From: CALAED01 sp937891035
GTDB taxonomy: Bacteria; Actinomycetota; Actinomycetes; Streptosporangiales; Streptosporangiaceae
Direction: 5' to 3'
Assembly (NCBI GenBank): GCA_035642125.1
Contig: DASQSZ010000013.1
Location: 1 to 20,084 of the forward strand
Length of the DNA stretch: 20,084 nt
A program made the translations under genes and the position numbers. The notes beneath the pieces are model-generated. The model searched no databases. It worked only from the letters and a program-made list of their open reading frames with translations, and was not told the DNA's origin. Below, in pieces: positions 6,430 to 15,984 of the stretch (position 1 is its first letter; each line of letters opens with the position of its first letter).

Positions 6430-7021
6430 ACTGAAACTCAGGGTGGGCATAGAGATACGAGAGCCCGCCGGCTACGAGTTTGAGCTCCATGTCGCTGGGG
6501 GAATCGCCGATGAAGATTAGTTCTTCGTAGCGGGCCGGGCGCTCGGCCAGGTAGTCGCGGAGAGCGTCGGCCTTGCTCTTGATCGCGTCGGCCATGTGCT
6601 GGTCGACGGCGAAGGTTTTGTCGTACGGGAAGTGTGATTCGAGCTCGAGTGCCTTGATGAACAGATCCAGCGTGGCCTCTCGGGTATTGGAGATAAGGAT
6701 TTGATCATTCCTTGCCGAGATCGCCGAAAGGACTTCCGCCGCATGCGGCGTGGGCTGGAGATGCTGATATTGTAGCTGTGGATTGGACTCGGAGAGCTCA
6801 AAGCACTCCTCCTGAAGTTGCATCGCGCGATCATAATTATGCTCACCGAGCAGCCAGAGGAAGTACTCATACCACTTCCGTCCATAAAGGAGTTGACCGT
6901 CTTCATAAGTGAAGCACTCACGAACCCCGTTGCTTCGCAGGACTTTGTTGGATATGTCGACAACAGCTCGGTCGTTGCCCCGTTCGAGGGTCCCGTGCAG
7001 GTCCCAGACGAAGAGCTTCAA
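6368..7021 (-). CDS. HAD-superfamily hydrolase-like protein
   Basis: A 217-aa HAD-fold protein. Motif I is WDLHGTLE, with the nucleophile D7 but His9 where phosphatases and phosphomutases have the acid/base Asp. Motif II is S111 in ILISNTRE, motif III a lysine (K148 or K150), and motif IV IGDSPSDMEL with D173 and D177. Residues about 14-95 form an all-helical C1-type cap. I place the start at TTG 7021: GGAG lies 5 nt upstream and the protein then opens MKLFVWDLHGTL, as the family does. An earlier ATG at 7126 would add 35 residues of unlikely sequence. Codon use is A/T-richer than the flanking operons, like the radical SAM gene it faces. A phosphatase or phosphonatase-like role in the same pathway as the radical SAM enzyme is inference. 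Confidence 0.85.
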   Translation of the reverse strand: MKLFVWDLHGTLERGNDRAVVDISNKVLRSNGVRECFTYEDGQLLYGRKWYEYFLWLLGEHNYDRAMQLQEECFELSESNPQLQYQHLQPTPHAAEVLSAISARNDQILISNTREATLDLFIKALELESHFPYDKTFAVDQHMADAIKSKADALRDYLAERPARYEELIFIGDSPSDMELKLVAGGLSYLYAHPEFQFRQCVADYRIRDLREVLAEV

Positions 7022-7418
7022 GACGACTCCAGTGTGCAGGAAGGATGGCAGAGAATATGCGGTAATGGCACTAAAGAAGTAGGCGTTCGAGGAGCTTAAC
7101 AGGCACCGCGTCGCGCCGCAGAGCATCCACGGACTTTGCTATGGCGGCGAAGTCGCTTTTAGTAACTACCAAGTGTGGACTTAAGGACGCTCAGAAACGT
7201 GTGGATATCAATGTAACGCCGTTGTGGCCACACGGCGGGTCGCAAAGCTTGACCTCGCAAACATGGTCATGATGCGCCGGGGACTTCGCGCCGCTGTTTC
7301 GTGCGCGCGTCGGCGGCGCCCTCCACCAGGGCTGGATCCGCCGCGCCGACGAGCCGGCCGCATTTATCCTGGGCGGTGAAAAGGGGCAGAACAGCGAAAC
7401 ACGGCATGAGGGAGCCAG
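7022..7418. other. 397-bp divergent intergenic region with a near-perfect palindrome
   Basis: This gap separates the start of the HAD gene from the start of mcrB, so it must hold both promoters. The clearest element is CGCCG-t-TGTGGCCACA-CGGCG (7217-7237), a GC-rich dyad with a single bulged T. A TAGTAACTA palindrome lies at 7160-7168. TTGACC (7249-7254) could be a -35 for mcrB, but no good -10 follows at normal spacing. I see no RNA gene and no convincing small protein gene here. Confidence 0.45.
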
Positions 7419-9497
7419 ATGCCGAGCAGGACAGAGATCACCGCGAGACTGTCGCACCTCGCGGCGCGGATCCTGGCCGATCATCCGGACGGTCTCTCGC
7501 CTCGGGAGCTGTGGTCGCGCATTGTCGGCGGCTATCCGGAGGTGGATCAGGATTGGGCGACCGCCGGCACCGGAACGACGACGGCCGAGCAGAATTTCAA
7601 CTTCTACAGCATCGATCTCGTCAAGGCAGGCTGGCTCGCCAAGATCGACGGGCGGTGGCACCTGACCGGCATCGGCCGGCACGCGCTGGCTGAATACGAC
7701 ACCCCGGCCGAATGGTGGCAGGGCGCGCGTGACGGCAATCGGTTCTGGGAAATCAATCGAGACCGATTCCAGCTGGTCGAAAGACTGCTCGCCGGTTTCC
7801 CCGAGGGCCACTGGGTCGCCGTCGGTGATCTGGCCTCGTTGGTGGATGTGCCCGCGGATCGGATCGCGCGGTACTTGCGGGGAGTCCGTCCGGAGGGCTG
7901 GCACCTGGTGCTCGAGGACAACGGTGCGCTGCCGCGGGACGCCTATCTCACGGAGTTGGAGCGCGCGGAGATGCTGCGCATTCTTTCCGGAGAAGGCATC
8001 GACGTCGTGACCGGCTCGGCTTGGTCGGGCCGGCGGATTCCGTTGGAGGACCTGCGTCAACTGCTCGACGAAGAGGCCTTCGAGCAAGACGCGGACGTCC
8101 CACGTCGCGCATGGTTGATCCGGGGCTCCGACGTGCGGCGCACCAATCTCGTCCAGGTGCTGTGGCTGCCCGAGGGAGTGTGCTCGCTGCCCGCCGACCG
8201 GCTGCCCGACCTGCCGCCCGGCGTCGATCGCGACCAGGTCAAGAGCGCGGTCGAGGCGGCGTACTCCGCGAGCGACGCGGCCAAACGGGCACAGCTTGCC
8301 GCCGAGTACCACGCCTTCCTGTCCCGCATGCGGGAGGGCGACCTCGTGGCGACCAACGACGGCTCGCGGGTATACCTGGGCTTCATCACCGGCCGGCCGA
8401 CGTACGTGTCGAGCGTGGGTAACACGTCCAACCTGCGGCGCGCTGTCGAGTGGCGCAACCGCGACAAGCCGCTTGACTACCTGGAACTTCCCGACGACAT
8501 GTCGGCGCGGCTGGGCAACCCGGACGTCGACCTGATCGAGCTGACGGAGTTCGTCGGCGATCTGGAGCGGCTCCTCGGCGAGGAGCGGGGGCAGGCCGTC
8601 ACCGAGGCCGAGTTCCGGCTGCCGGACGCGACCGCCGAGCTGGCCGAGTCCCTGCTGATCAGCGGGGACTGGCTGCGGGAATGCGTGGAACTGCTCCGCG
8701 ACCGGCCGCAGCTGGTGTTCTACGGCCCGCCGGGCACGGGCAAGACCTACGTCGCCCAGGCGCTGGCCGACCACCTGGCCGGCGGCAAGCCGGAGAACGT
8801 CCAGCTCGTCCAGTTCCACCCGGGCTATTCGTACGAGGATTTCTTCGAGGGTTACCGGCCGCGCCCGACTGCTGCCGGGGTCGGCGTGTCCTTCGAGTTG
8901 ACCCGAGGGCCGTTGCGCCGGCTGTCCGAGGCCGCCAGATCCCATCCCGGCGAGCCGCACGTGCTGATCATCGATGAGATCAACCGGGGCAACCTGGCGA
9001 AGATCTTCGGCGAGCTGTACTTCCTGCTGGAGTATCGCGGCAAAGCGGTCAATCTGCTGTACGGCTCCGACGAGGGACGCGGGTTCACGCTGCCGCGCAA
9101 TCTGATCGTGCTGGGCACGATGAACACCGCGGATCGCTCGATCGCCCTGGTGGACGCGGCGATGCGGCGCCGGTTCTCGTTCGTCGAACTGCACCCGAGT
9201 GAGGAGCCGGTCGCCTCGCTGCTGCGCCGCTGGCTCGCCACCCGGGAGCTGCCCGACGCCGCGGTCCGGTTGCTGGATGAGCTCAACGCGCGCATCGACG
9301 ACCGGGATTTCCGGATCGGCCCCTCGTATCTGATGCGCCCGGCGATCTACGCCGATCCCGCCGGGCTCGCCCGGGTGTGGCGCACCCAGATCCTGCCGCT
9401 GCTGGAAGAGCACCACTACGGCGACGGCACCGATGTCCCCGAGACGTACGGCCTCGACGTGCTGCGCGCCCATCTGGGCCTGGGCGAGGGGGCTTGA
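7419..9497 (+). CDS. mcrB: McrB-type AAA+ GTPase subunit with extended DNA-reader N-terminus
   Basis: The motor and reader subunit of a McrBC-type modification-dependent (type IV) restriction system, 692 aa against about 460 in E. coli McrB. Domains in order: a winged-helix Mrr_N-like segment (about 5-90); an ATL/MGMT-like wHTH domain (about 118-180) with PEGHW, a VADRIARYLRG-like helix and GWHLV, where W161 replaces the alkyl-accepting Cys of PCHRV, as in alkyltransferase-like proteins; a wedge or PUA/EVE-like region (about 225-380; RAWLIRGSD, REGDLVATNDG, GFITGRP); and the AAA+ core with Walker A GPPGTGKT (436-443), Walker B VLIIDEINRGN (515-525), the McrB signature MNTADR (568-573) and arginine-rich RRRF (583-586). 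GAGGGAG 4 nt before ATG 7419 fixes the start. mcrC follows immediately. No cognate methyltransferase is adjacent, as expected for type IV systems. Confidence 0.93.
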   Translation: MPSRTEITARLSHLAARILADHPDGLSPRELWSRIVGGYPEVDQDWATAGTGTTTAEQNFNFYSIDLVKAGWLAKIDGRWHLTGIGRHALAEYDTPAEWWQGARDGNRFWEINRDRFQLVERLLAGFPEGHWVAVGDLASLVDVPADRIARYLRGVRPEGWHLVLEDNGALPRDAYLTELERAEMLRILSGEGIDVVTGSAWSGRRIPLEDLRQLLDEEAFEQDADVPRRAWLIRGSDVRRTNLVQVLWLPEGVCSLPADRLPDLPPGVDRDQVKSAVEAAYSASDAAKRAQLAAEYHAFLSRMREGDLVATNDGSRVYLGFITGRPTYVSSVGNTSNLRRAVEWRNRDKPLDYLELPDDMSARLGNPDVDLIELTEFVGDLERLLGEERGQAVTEAEFRLPDATAELAESLLISGDWLRECVELLRDRPQLVFYGPPGTGKTYVAQALADHLAGGKPENVQLVQFHPGYSYEDFFEGYRPRPTAAGVGVSFELTRGPLRRLSEAARSHPGEPHVLIIDEINRGNLAKIFGELYFLLEYRGKAVNLLYGSDEGRGFTLPRNLIVLGTMNTADRSIALVDAAMRRRFSFVELHPSEEPVASLLRRWLATRELPDAAVRLLDELNARIDDRDFRIGPSYLMRPAIYADPAGLARVWRTQILPLLEEHHYGDGTDVPETYGLDVLRAHLGLGEGA

Positions 9498-9511
9498 GGA
9501 GCGCCGTGGTC

Positions 9512-10726
9512 ATGATCCGTATCGAGCTCCGTGAGGGCGCCCCCTACCAGGAGGTGACGCTCACTTCCGCGCAGGCCGCGATGCTGGCCGACAGCGAGGT
9601 CATTGAGCTTGCCCGTGGCCCTCGTCCCGGCCTGTCGCGGGTGCGGGCCAAGCATCTGATCGGCAGCGCCCGCTTCGGCTCCGGCTCCGACACGATCGAG
9701 GTACGGATCGCCCCCAAGATCGATATTCATCGGCTGCTGTTCCTGGTCGGCTACGCGCCCGGCCAGGGCGACTGGCGGGAGCCGGAGGTGGACGCGGCCG
9801 AGTATCTCGATCTGCTGCCCGCGGTGGCGTACATGTTCGTGCGCGCGGCCGAGCGAGCGTTGCGGCAGGGCGTGCTGCTCGGCTACCGGCAGGTCGAGGC
9901 GGCGCTCCCCACGGTCCGCGGCCGGATCCGCGAGGTGGATCAATACGGGCGCGGGTACGGCCTGCCGCTGCCGGTCGAAGTGCGCTACGACGATTACACC
10001 GCGGACGTCGCCGAGAACCGGCTGTTGCTGGCGGCCGCGGTACGGTTGCTGCGGCTGCCCGGCATTCCCGCGGAGGTCCGGCGGCCGCTGCATCGCCTGC
10101 GGCTGCGCCTGGACGGAGTGTCCGACGTGCCGCGCGGCGAAGTGCCCCGGTGGCGGCGCAGCCGCCTCAACGCTCGTTACCAAACCGTCCTCGGCCTCGC
10201 CGAGTTGGTGTTGCGCGGCGGTTCATACGAGATGACGGACGGCTCCATTGTGCGGGTGGACGGACTGTTGTTGCACATGTGGCAGGTGTTCGAAAACTTC
10301 GTGACGCTCGCCTTGATCGACGCGCTACGGTCGTACGGCGGTCACTGTCGGTGCCAGGACAGGCACCACCTCGACCATGGCCGACGAGTCGGGCTAAGGC
10401 CGGATTTGGTCTACTATGGCGCGAAAAGCGGCGAGCGAGACGAACCAGTGAGTGTGGTCGACGCCAAGTACAAGATCGAGCGAAGCGCGGACAACCCGGC
10501 CCTGTACCAGATGCTGGCGTACTGCACCGTTCTCGGCCTCTCCGGGGGACACCTGGTGTATGCCAAGGGCGAGACCGAGCCGACCACCCATGTGATCAAC
10601 GGACCACAGAACATCCAGATCACGCAGCACGCACTCGACCTGAACCTGCCGCCCGCCCGGTTGCTCGGCCAGATTTCGGCGCTCGCCGCGCTCGTGGTGA
10701 ATCACGACAAGCTGGGCGGTCTGTAG
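9512..10726 (+). CDS. mcrC: McrC-type PD-(D/E)xK nuclease subunit
   Basis: The nuclease subunit that McrB recruits to cut DNA carrying modified bases; 404 aa. The N-terminal part is the McrC N-terminal fold (GPRPGLSRVRAKHLIGSARF). The C-terminal nuclease motif is intact: D298 in LRPDLV and D317-A-K319 in VVDAKYK. ATG 9512 lies 10 nt after GAGGAG, which itself overlaps the mcrB stop codon; GTG 9506 is an equally possible start two codons earlier. The 14-nt gap makes co-translation with mcrB very likely. Nothing looks truncated. The gene is followed by 124 bp of spacer before the kinase gene. Confidence 0.93.
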   Translation: MIRIELREGAPYQEVTLTSAQAAMLADSEVIELARGPRPGLSRVRAKHLIGSARFGSGSDTIEVRIAPKIDIHRLLFLVGYAPGQGDWREPEVDAAEYLDLLPAVAYMFVRAAERALRQGVLLGYRQVEAALPTVRGRIREVDQYGRGYGLPLPVEVRYDDYTADVAENRLLLAAAVRLLRLPGIPAEVRRPLHRLRLRLDGVSDVPRGEVPRWRRSRLNARYQTVLGLAELVLRGGSYEMTDGSIVRVDGLLLHMWQVFENFVTLALIDALRSYGGHCRCQDRHHLDHGRRVGLRPDLVYYGAKSGERDEPVSVVDAKYKIERSADNPALYQMLAYCTVLGLSGGHLVYAKGETEPTTHVINGPQNIQITQHALDLNLPPARLLGQISALAALVVNHDKLGGL

Positions 10727-10850
10727 GCGAGGCGGCGTTGACCTGGCCGGGGGCCTTGGCGTCGGACTTGCTGCGCGGGGCGCCCGGTTCTTGGTGGAAT
10801 GTCGGGTGCGGTAGTAGATCAAGGTCAGGCGTGATCCCCGGGAGGCTGCC

Positions 10851-12633
<1,783 letters not shown>

Positions 12634-12635
<2 letters not shown>

Positions 12636-12657
12636 AAACGCGATCAGCGGGCTTTTC
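12634..12657. terminator. Possible bidirectional terminator between kinase and amidase genes
   Basis: GAAAA-CGC-GATCA-GCG-ggc-TTTTC forms an interrupted hairpin with a TTTT run on one strand and AAAA on the other, placed at the kinase stop codon and 50 bp from the convergent amidase stop. The stem is short and has a 3-nt bulge, so support is modest. Confidence 0.35.
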
Positions 12658-12706
12658 GTGTCGTGTTCGCGCGCCATGCCACCAGGGCAACTACGCGCCG
12701 AACGGA

Positions 12707-13825
12707 TCATAGGCCCGCCTCGCGCCCGGCCGGCTCCGGCGCCGCGGCCATCTGGGTGGCCACGGCGAGCAGCGCGGCCGGGTCGCGGCCCAGAACCTGC
12801 CGCGGCCCGTCGGCCGCCGGGAAGGCCAGCGCGGGCCAGCCGAGGGCGTTGGCCACCGGGGTGTGCCGCAGCAGCCGTTCCCTGACGTAGAAGGTGCCGC
12901 CCTCGTAGTCGGCACGGGCGGCCGACAGCAGGGGAGCGGGGCCGTCCATGACGAGGTCGACGAGCACGTCGTAGCCCGCGGCCGACGCCGTGTACGCACG
13001 CCGCCACGCCGCCATGACGGCGCGCGCCGGAGCCGGGTCGTCGGGAGCCTGGGCGAAGCGGGCGCGCAGGTCCGCGCCATAGTCGTGCGGGTGCTCGGTG
13101 ACCGCCCGGCCGTGCGTGCGCCACGCCTCAGCTCGGAAGATCGTCCAATGCTCGGCCGGCAGCGCGGGCACCTCCAGGTCGGCGCCGATCGTGCCGACTC
13201 GCAGCGTCTGCGGATCGGGCAGCCCGTCGATGCCGAGCGCGAGCCGCAGCACGTCGGGCCCGTCGGCCAGGTAGCCGAAGCTGTCGTAGGAGGGGCAGAG
13301 GGGGAAAACGCCGGTCATATCGGCAGCGCCGTGCGCCAGCTTGAGGCCCCAGATACCGCAGCAGGCGGCCGGGATGCGGATCGATCCGCTGGTGTCGGTG
13401 CCGACCGCCAGCCGGCACACGCCGGCCGCCACCGCGGCGGCGCTGCCGCCGCTCGACCCCCCGGCCGTACGGGTCCGGTCGCGCGGCGACAAGATCGCGC
13501 CGAAGTGCGGGTTGTAGCCGGTGACGCCGTAGGCGAACTCGTTGAGGTTCGTCTTGCCGATCACGACGGCGCCTTCGGCGAGCAGCGCGCCGACCGCCGG
13601 AGCGGTACGGTCGGGGATGTGGTCGGCGTATCGAGGCGAGCCGTAGGTGGTGCGCATGCCGGCCACGTCGATGAGATCCTTCACCGCGATCGGCACGCCG
13701 GCCAGTCGTCCCGCCCGTGGGGCGGAGCGGGCGGCCCGCAGCGCCGCGTCGGCGTCCACCGTGATGAAGGCGCCCAGCGCGGGGTCGATGCGATCGATGG
13801 CCGTGCGCACGGCGGAGTCGTCCAC
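12707..13825 (-). CDS. Amidase-signature-family hydrolase
   Basis: A 372-aa enzyme with the Ser-cisSer-Lys triad of the amidase signature family: K49 in IAVKD, the cis-Ser S124 in GGSSGGS, and the nucleophile S148 in GTDTSGSIRIP. It hydrolyses or transfers amide groups; the substrate cannot be read from the sequence. It is shorter than GatA (about 480 aa) and no GatB or GatC is nearby, so a catabolic amidase is likelier than the tRNA amidotransferase. GTG 13825 is the only ATG/GTG start before an in-frame stop upstream, with a weak GGGTGG site. The gene is divergent from the dienelactone hydrolase with 119 bp between them. Confidence 0.88.
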   Translation of the reverse strand: MDDSAVRTAIDRIDPALGAFITVDADAALRAARSAPRAGRLAGVPIAVKDLIDVAGMRTTYGSPRYADHIPDRTAPAVGALLAEGAVVIGKTNLNEFAYGVTGYNPHFGAILSPRDRTRTAGGSSGGSAAAVAAGVCRLAVGTDTSGSIRIPAACCGIWGLKLAHGAADMTGVFPLCPSYDSFGYLADGPDVLRLALGIDGLPDPQTLRVGTIGADLEVPALPAEHWTIFRAEAWRTHGRAVTEHPHDYGADLRARFAQAPDDPAPARAVMAAWRRAYTASAAGYDVLVDLVMDGPAPLLSAARADYEGGTFYVRERLLRHTPVANALGWPALAFPAADGPRQVLGRDPAALLAVATQMAAAPEPAGREAGL

Positions 13826-13839
13826 GCCACCCAGCTTGG

Positions 13840-13850
13840 CCGATCATCGG
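13840..13850. promoter_or_regulatory. Small dyad between divergent amidase and hydrolase genes
   Basis: CCGAT-C-ATCGG is an 11-bp dyad 15 bp upstream of the amidase start, in the 119-bp divergent gap. It could be an operator, but the length makes chance plausible. A strong AGGAGGA site for the rightward gene lies at the other end of the gap. Confidence 0.2.
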
Positions 13851-13944
13851 TGATGACGAAAAGGCCGGTGCCGCCGCCATCTCGCCGTAGGAGAAGACAC
13901 ACCCCCCGAACAGCCCGGGAGGGCAGGAGGCAGGAGGATAGGAC

Positions 13945-14646
13945 ATGGCGCCGCGCACGGATTCGATAGCGGTCGACGACGGCCGGTTCGACCTGACCGT
14001 CTGGCTGCCGGAGCGCGGCCATGGGCCCGGTCTGCTGCTGATTCAGGAGATCTTCGGGGTCGGCCCGTACATCCACGCCGTGGCCGACGACCTCGCCGGG
14101 CTCGGCTACGTGGTCGGCGCCCCCGATCTGTTCTGGCGGCTGCGGCCCGGCTGGCTGGCCGAGCACAGCGAGGACGGCATCCAGCGATCGATGGAGATGG
14201 TGTCGCGGTTCGACGCCGAGGTGGGCGTGGCCGATCTGACGGCCGCGCTCGATCACCTGGCCGGTCTGCCCGAGGTCACCGGCGCCGTCGGGGCGCTCGG
14301 GTTCTGCCTGGGCGGCTCGATGGGCTACGCCCTGGCCGCGCGCGCCAAGCCGGCCGCGCTCGTCTCGTTCTACGGCTCGCAGGTCCCCGACGGCCTCGAC
14401 CTCATGGACGCGATCGACTGCCCGACGCAGTTCCACTTCGGCGGCTCCGACCCCTACATCCCCCGGGAACGGGTCGCCGCCGTGGAGGGGGCGGTGGCCG
14501 GGCGGCCGCACATGGAGATCCACGTGCAGGAGGAGGCGGGCCATGCCTTCCACAACCGCGCGGCGCCCATGTTCTACCAGGCCGAGGCGGCGGCGCGCGC
14601 GTGGCGGCTGACCGAGGACTTCCTCGCCCGCCACCTGCCCGCCTGA
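13945..14646 (+). CDS. Dienelactone hydrolase family protein
   Basis: A 233-aa alpha/beta hydrolase with the dienelactone hydrolase triad C121 (GFCLGG), D169 (GGSDPYIP) and H200 (GHAFHN); the spacing matches Pseudomonas DLH (Cys123, Asp171, His202) closely. DLH-like enzymes open lactones or cleave esters in aromatic and other catabolic routes, and many actinobacterial paralogues have no assigned substrate. GGAGG 7 nt before ATG 13945 fixes the start. It is divergent from the amidase, and a hairpin begins at its stop codon. No ring-cleavage genes lie nearby, so a role in chlorocatechol breakdown is not supported. Confidence 0.92.
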   Translation: MAPRTDSIAVDDGRFDLTVWLPERGHGPGLLLIQEIFGVGPYIHAVADDLAGLGYVVGAPDLFWRLRPGWLAEHSEDGIQRSMEMVSRFDAEVGVADLTAALDHLAGLPEVTGAVGALGFCLGGSMGYALAARAKPAALVSFYGSQVPDGLDLMDAIDCPTQFHFGGSDPYIPRERVAAVEGAVAGRPHMEIHVQEEAGHAFHNRAAPMFYQAEAAARAWRLTEDFLARHLPA

Positions 14647-14672
14647 GGCCCGCCCCCGGAGGAGTGGGCCTC
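14645..14672. terminator. Terminator hairpin after the dienelactone hydrolase gene
   Basis: GAGGCCC (14645-14651) and GGGCCTC (14666-14672) form a 7-bp perfect stem with a 14-nt loop starting in the stop codon of the hydrolase gene. It lies 35 bp from the end of the convergent methyltransferase gene, so it could serve both. No T-run is present. Confidence 0.5.
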
Positions 14673-14706
14673 GAGGTCAGCCCGAAGATCAGCCCGCGGC
14701 TTCGGC

Positions 14707-15720
14707 CTAGGCGGGCGCCGCCTCGACGAGGTCGAACATCGCATGGGTGGGCACGACGCGGGTAAGCCGCAGGCCCGCGAGCCGAAACAGCGCGCGATAC
14801 TCCTCCTGGGTTCGCTGCCGTCCCGGGCCCATCACCAGCATCTCGAGGTCGATCAAGGTGGCGGGATGCGGTTCGGTGCCGTCGGGAAGCACCGCCTCGC
14901 CGAGCAGGAGCCGGGCGTCGTCGTTCATCGCCGCCCGGCAGTTCGCCAGGATCTTGATGGAACGCTCGTCGTCCCAGTCGTGCACGATGTTCGACAGCAG
15001 GTAGACATCGCCGCCGGGCGGCACCGATTGGAAGAAATCGCCGCCGATGAACTCGCAGCGGTCCGCGACGCCGGCCTCATCCAGCGGCCGGCCGGCCCCG
15101 GCGATGACGTGCGGCTGGTCGTAGAGCACCCCCTGCACCTCAGAGTTGGCGGCCAGCACCGCGGCGAGCAGCGCGCCGTGCCCGCCGCCGACGTCCACGA
15201 CCGTGCCGAAGGCGCTGAAGTCGTACGCCCCGACGACGGGCGCGATGAACTGGGCCGAGGCGGCCGTCATGGCGTTGTCGAGTGCCGCGCCCTCGTCGGG
15301 ATTGGCCGCGAGATAGTTGAACGCCTCGCGGCCGTGGACGCGGTCGAACGCCGGCGCGCCGGTCCGTACGCTGCGGAGGAGATCGGCCCACGCCTGCACA
15401 TGGAAGGGCCGGCCCATGAAGACCGCCCAGTCTCGCATCGACCCTGGTACGTCGGCGCGCAGCAACTCGCCCAGCGGCGTCAGGCCGAAGCGGCGGCCGT
15501 CGAGCCGCTGGAAGACCTGTATGTCGGCCAGCGCGCGCAGCAGGCGGTACAGAGTCGGCGCGTCGGCGTCGACGGCCTTGGCGATCTCGTCGACCGGCCG
15601 AGGGCCGGCCGCCAGCTCGTCGGCGACGTTCAGGGCGGCCGCCACGCTGATCGCCTGGGTCACCCAGGCGCCCGTTGTCAGTTCGTACATCCGCGCATGG
15701 GGCGGCGGTGTTTCGGACAT
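14707..15720 (-). CDS. SAM-dependent O-methyltransferase (plant-type/hydroxyneurosporene-like family)
   Basis: A 337-aa methyltransferase of the dimerising Methyltransf_2 family used on small-molecule hydroxyl groups, often in polyketide and other natural-product pathways. The N-terminal winged-helix dimerisation domain spans about 12-100 (LTTGAWVTQAISVAAAL, TLYRLLRALA). The SAM-binding motif is VDVGGGHG (175-182), and the catalytic base motif HDWDDERS carries H247. GGGGAG lies 7 nt before the ATG. The gene stands alone: no polyketide, terpene or peptide synthase genes are near. Its 264-bp upstream gap is full of dyads, including a long GC hairpin, which suggests regulation at the leader or promoter. 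Confidence 0.92.
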   Translation of the reverse strand: MSETPPPHARMYELTTGAWVTQAISVAAALNVADELAAGPRPVDEIAKAVDADAPTLYRLLRALADIQVFQRLDGRRFGLTPLGELLRADVPGSMRDWAVFMGRPFHVQAWADLLRSVRTGAPAFDRVHGREAFNYLAANPDEGAALDNAMTAASAQFIAPVVGAYDFSAFGTVVDVGGGHGALLAAVLAANSEVQGVLYDQPHVIAGAGRPLDEAGVADRCEFIGGDFFQSVPPGGDVYLLSNIVHDWDDERSIKILANCRAAMNDDARLLLGEAVLPDGTEPHPATLIDLEMLVMGPGRQRTQEEYRALFRLAGLRLTRVVPTHAMFDLVEAAPA

Positions 15721-15767
15721 CGATTCGCTCCCCGAGATTCCCTGAAGTCAGTTGGAGGCCGTTGGAG

Positions 15768-15810
15768 CCGGGCACCGCGCCGGGGGTGATCCTGCCGGCG
15801 GGGTGCCCGG
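15768..15810 (-). promoter_or_regulatory. Long GC-rich hairpin in the methyltransferase leader
   Basis: CCGGGCACC-G-CGCCGG (15768-15783) pairs with CCGGCG-G-GGTGCCCGG (15795-15810): nine pairs, one G/G mismatch and six pairs around an 11-nt loop. It lies 47 nt upstream of the methyltransferase start. If the transcript begins further out, near the A/T-rich dyads, this stem would be in the 5' leader and could act as an attenuator or stability element. I do not recognise it as a known riboswitch. Confidence 0.5.
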
Positions 15811-15822
15811 ACAGCGTGGTCG

Positions 15823-15840
15823 GACCTTGACCTTGACCTC
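15823..15840. repeat. Three tandem GACCTT/C hexamers
   Basis: GACCTT-GACCTT-GACCTC is repeated head to tail, reading GAGGTC-AAGGTC-AAGGTC on the strand of the methyltransferase. Tandem hexamers at 6-bp spacing upstream of a promoter can be activator half-sites, but three copies may be chance. Confidence 0.35.
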
Positions 15841-15906
15841 AGGCTGCGTGCTTCCGCCGCCGCCGGAAATGACCATAGGACGCACCCCGATTGACCGTGG
15901 ATGCAC

Positions 15907-15948
15907 AAATGTCCATTTATATCAAGATCATTATTTGCATATCTTGAT
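15907..15948 (-). promoter_or_regulatory. A/T-rich segment with two dyads upstream of the methyltransferase
   Basis: In an otherwise GC-rich region this 42-bp segment is A/T-rich. It contains AAATG-TC-CATTT (15907-15918) and ATCAAGAT-N12-ATCTTGAT (15921-15928/15941-15948). On the methyltransferase strand TATAAA follows the second dyad, a possible -10 without a clear -35. It lies 187 bp from the methyltransferase start and 37 bp past the end of the NB-ARC gene, so it is the most likely promoter/operator of the methyltransferase. Confidence 0.4.
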
Positions 15949-15984
15949 CATCCCTGTATGTCGGTTTTTCCGGCCCGGCCGCGG

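Noticed and set aside
7263..7379. 38-codon arginine-rich ORF upstream of mcrB
   Set aside because: It has no ribosome binding site and its composition is that of random GC-rich sequence.
7191..9473. Very long open frame on the minus strand opposite mcrB
   Set aside because: It is antisense to a gene with complete McrB motifs. Long antisense frames are expected at this GC content, and its translation has no domain and is Gln/Arg/Val-rich.
10740..10850. Possible promoter (TTGGTG and TAGTAG) ahead of the kinase gene
   Set aside because: The spacing is only 15 nt and the -10 is a poor match, so I did not list it as a feature.
12707..13825. Amidase as GatA of the tRNA-dependent amidotransferase
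   Set aside because: It is about 100 residues too short and no gatB or gatC lies nearby.
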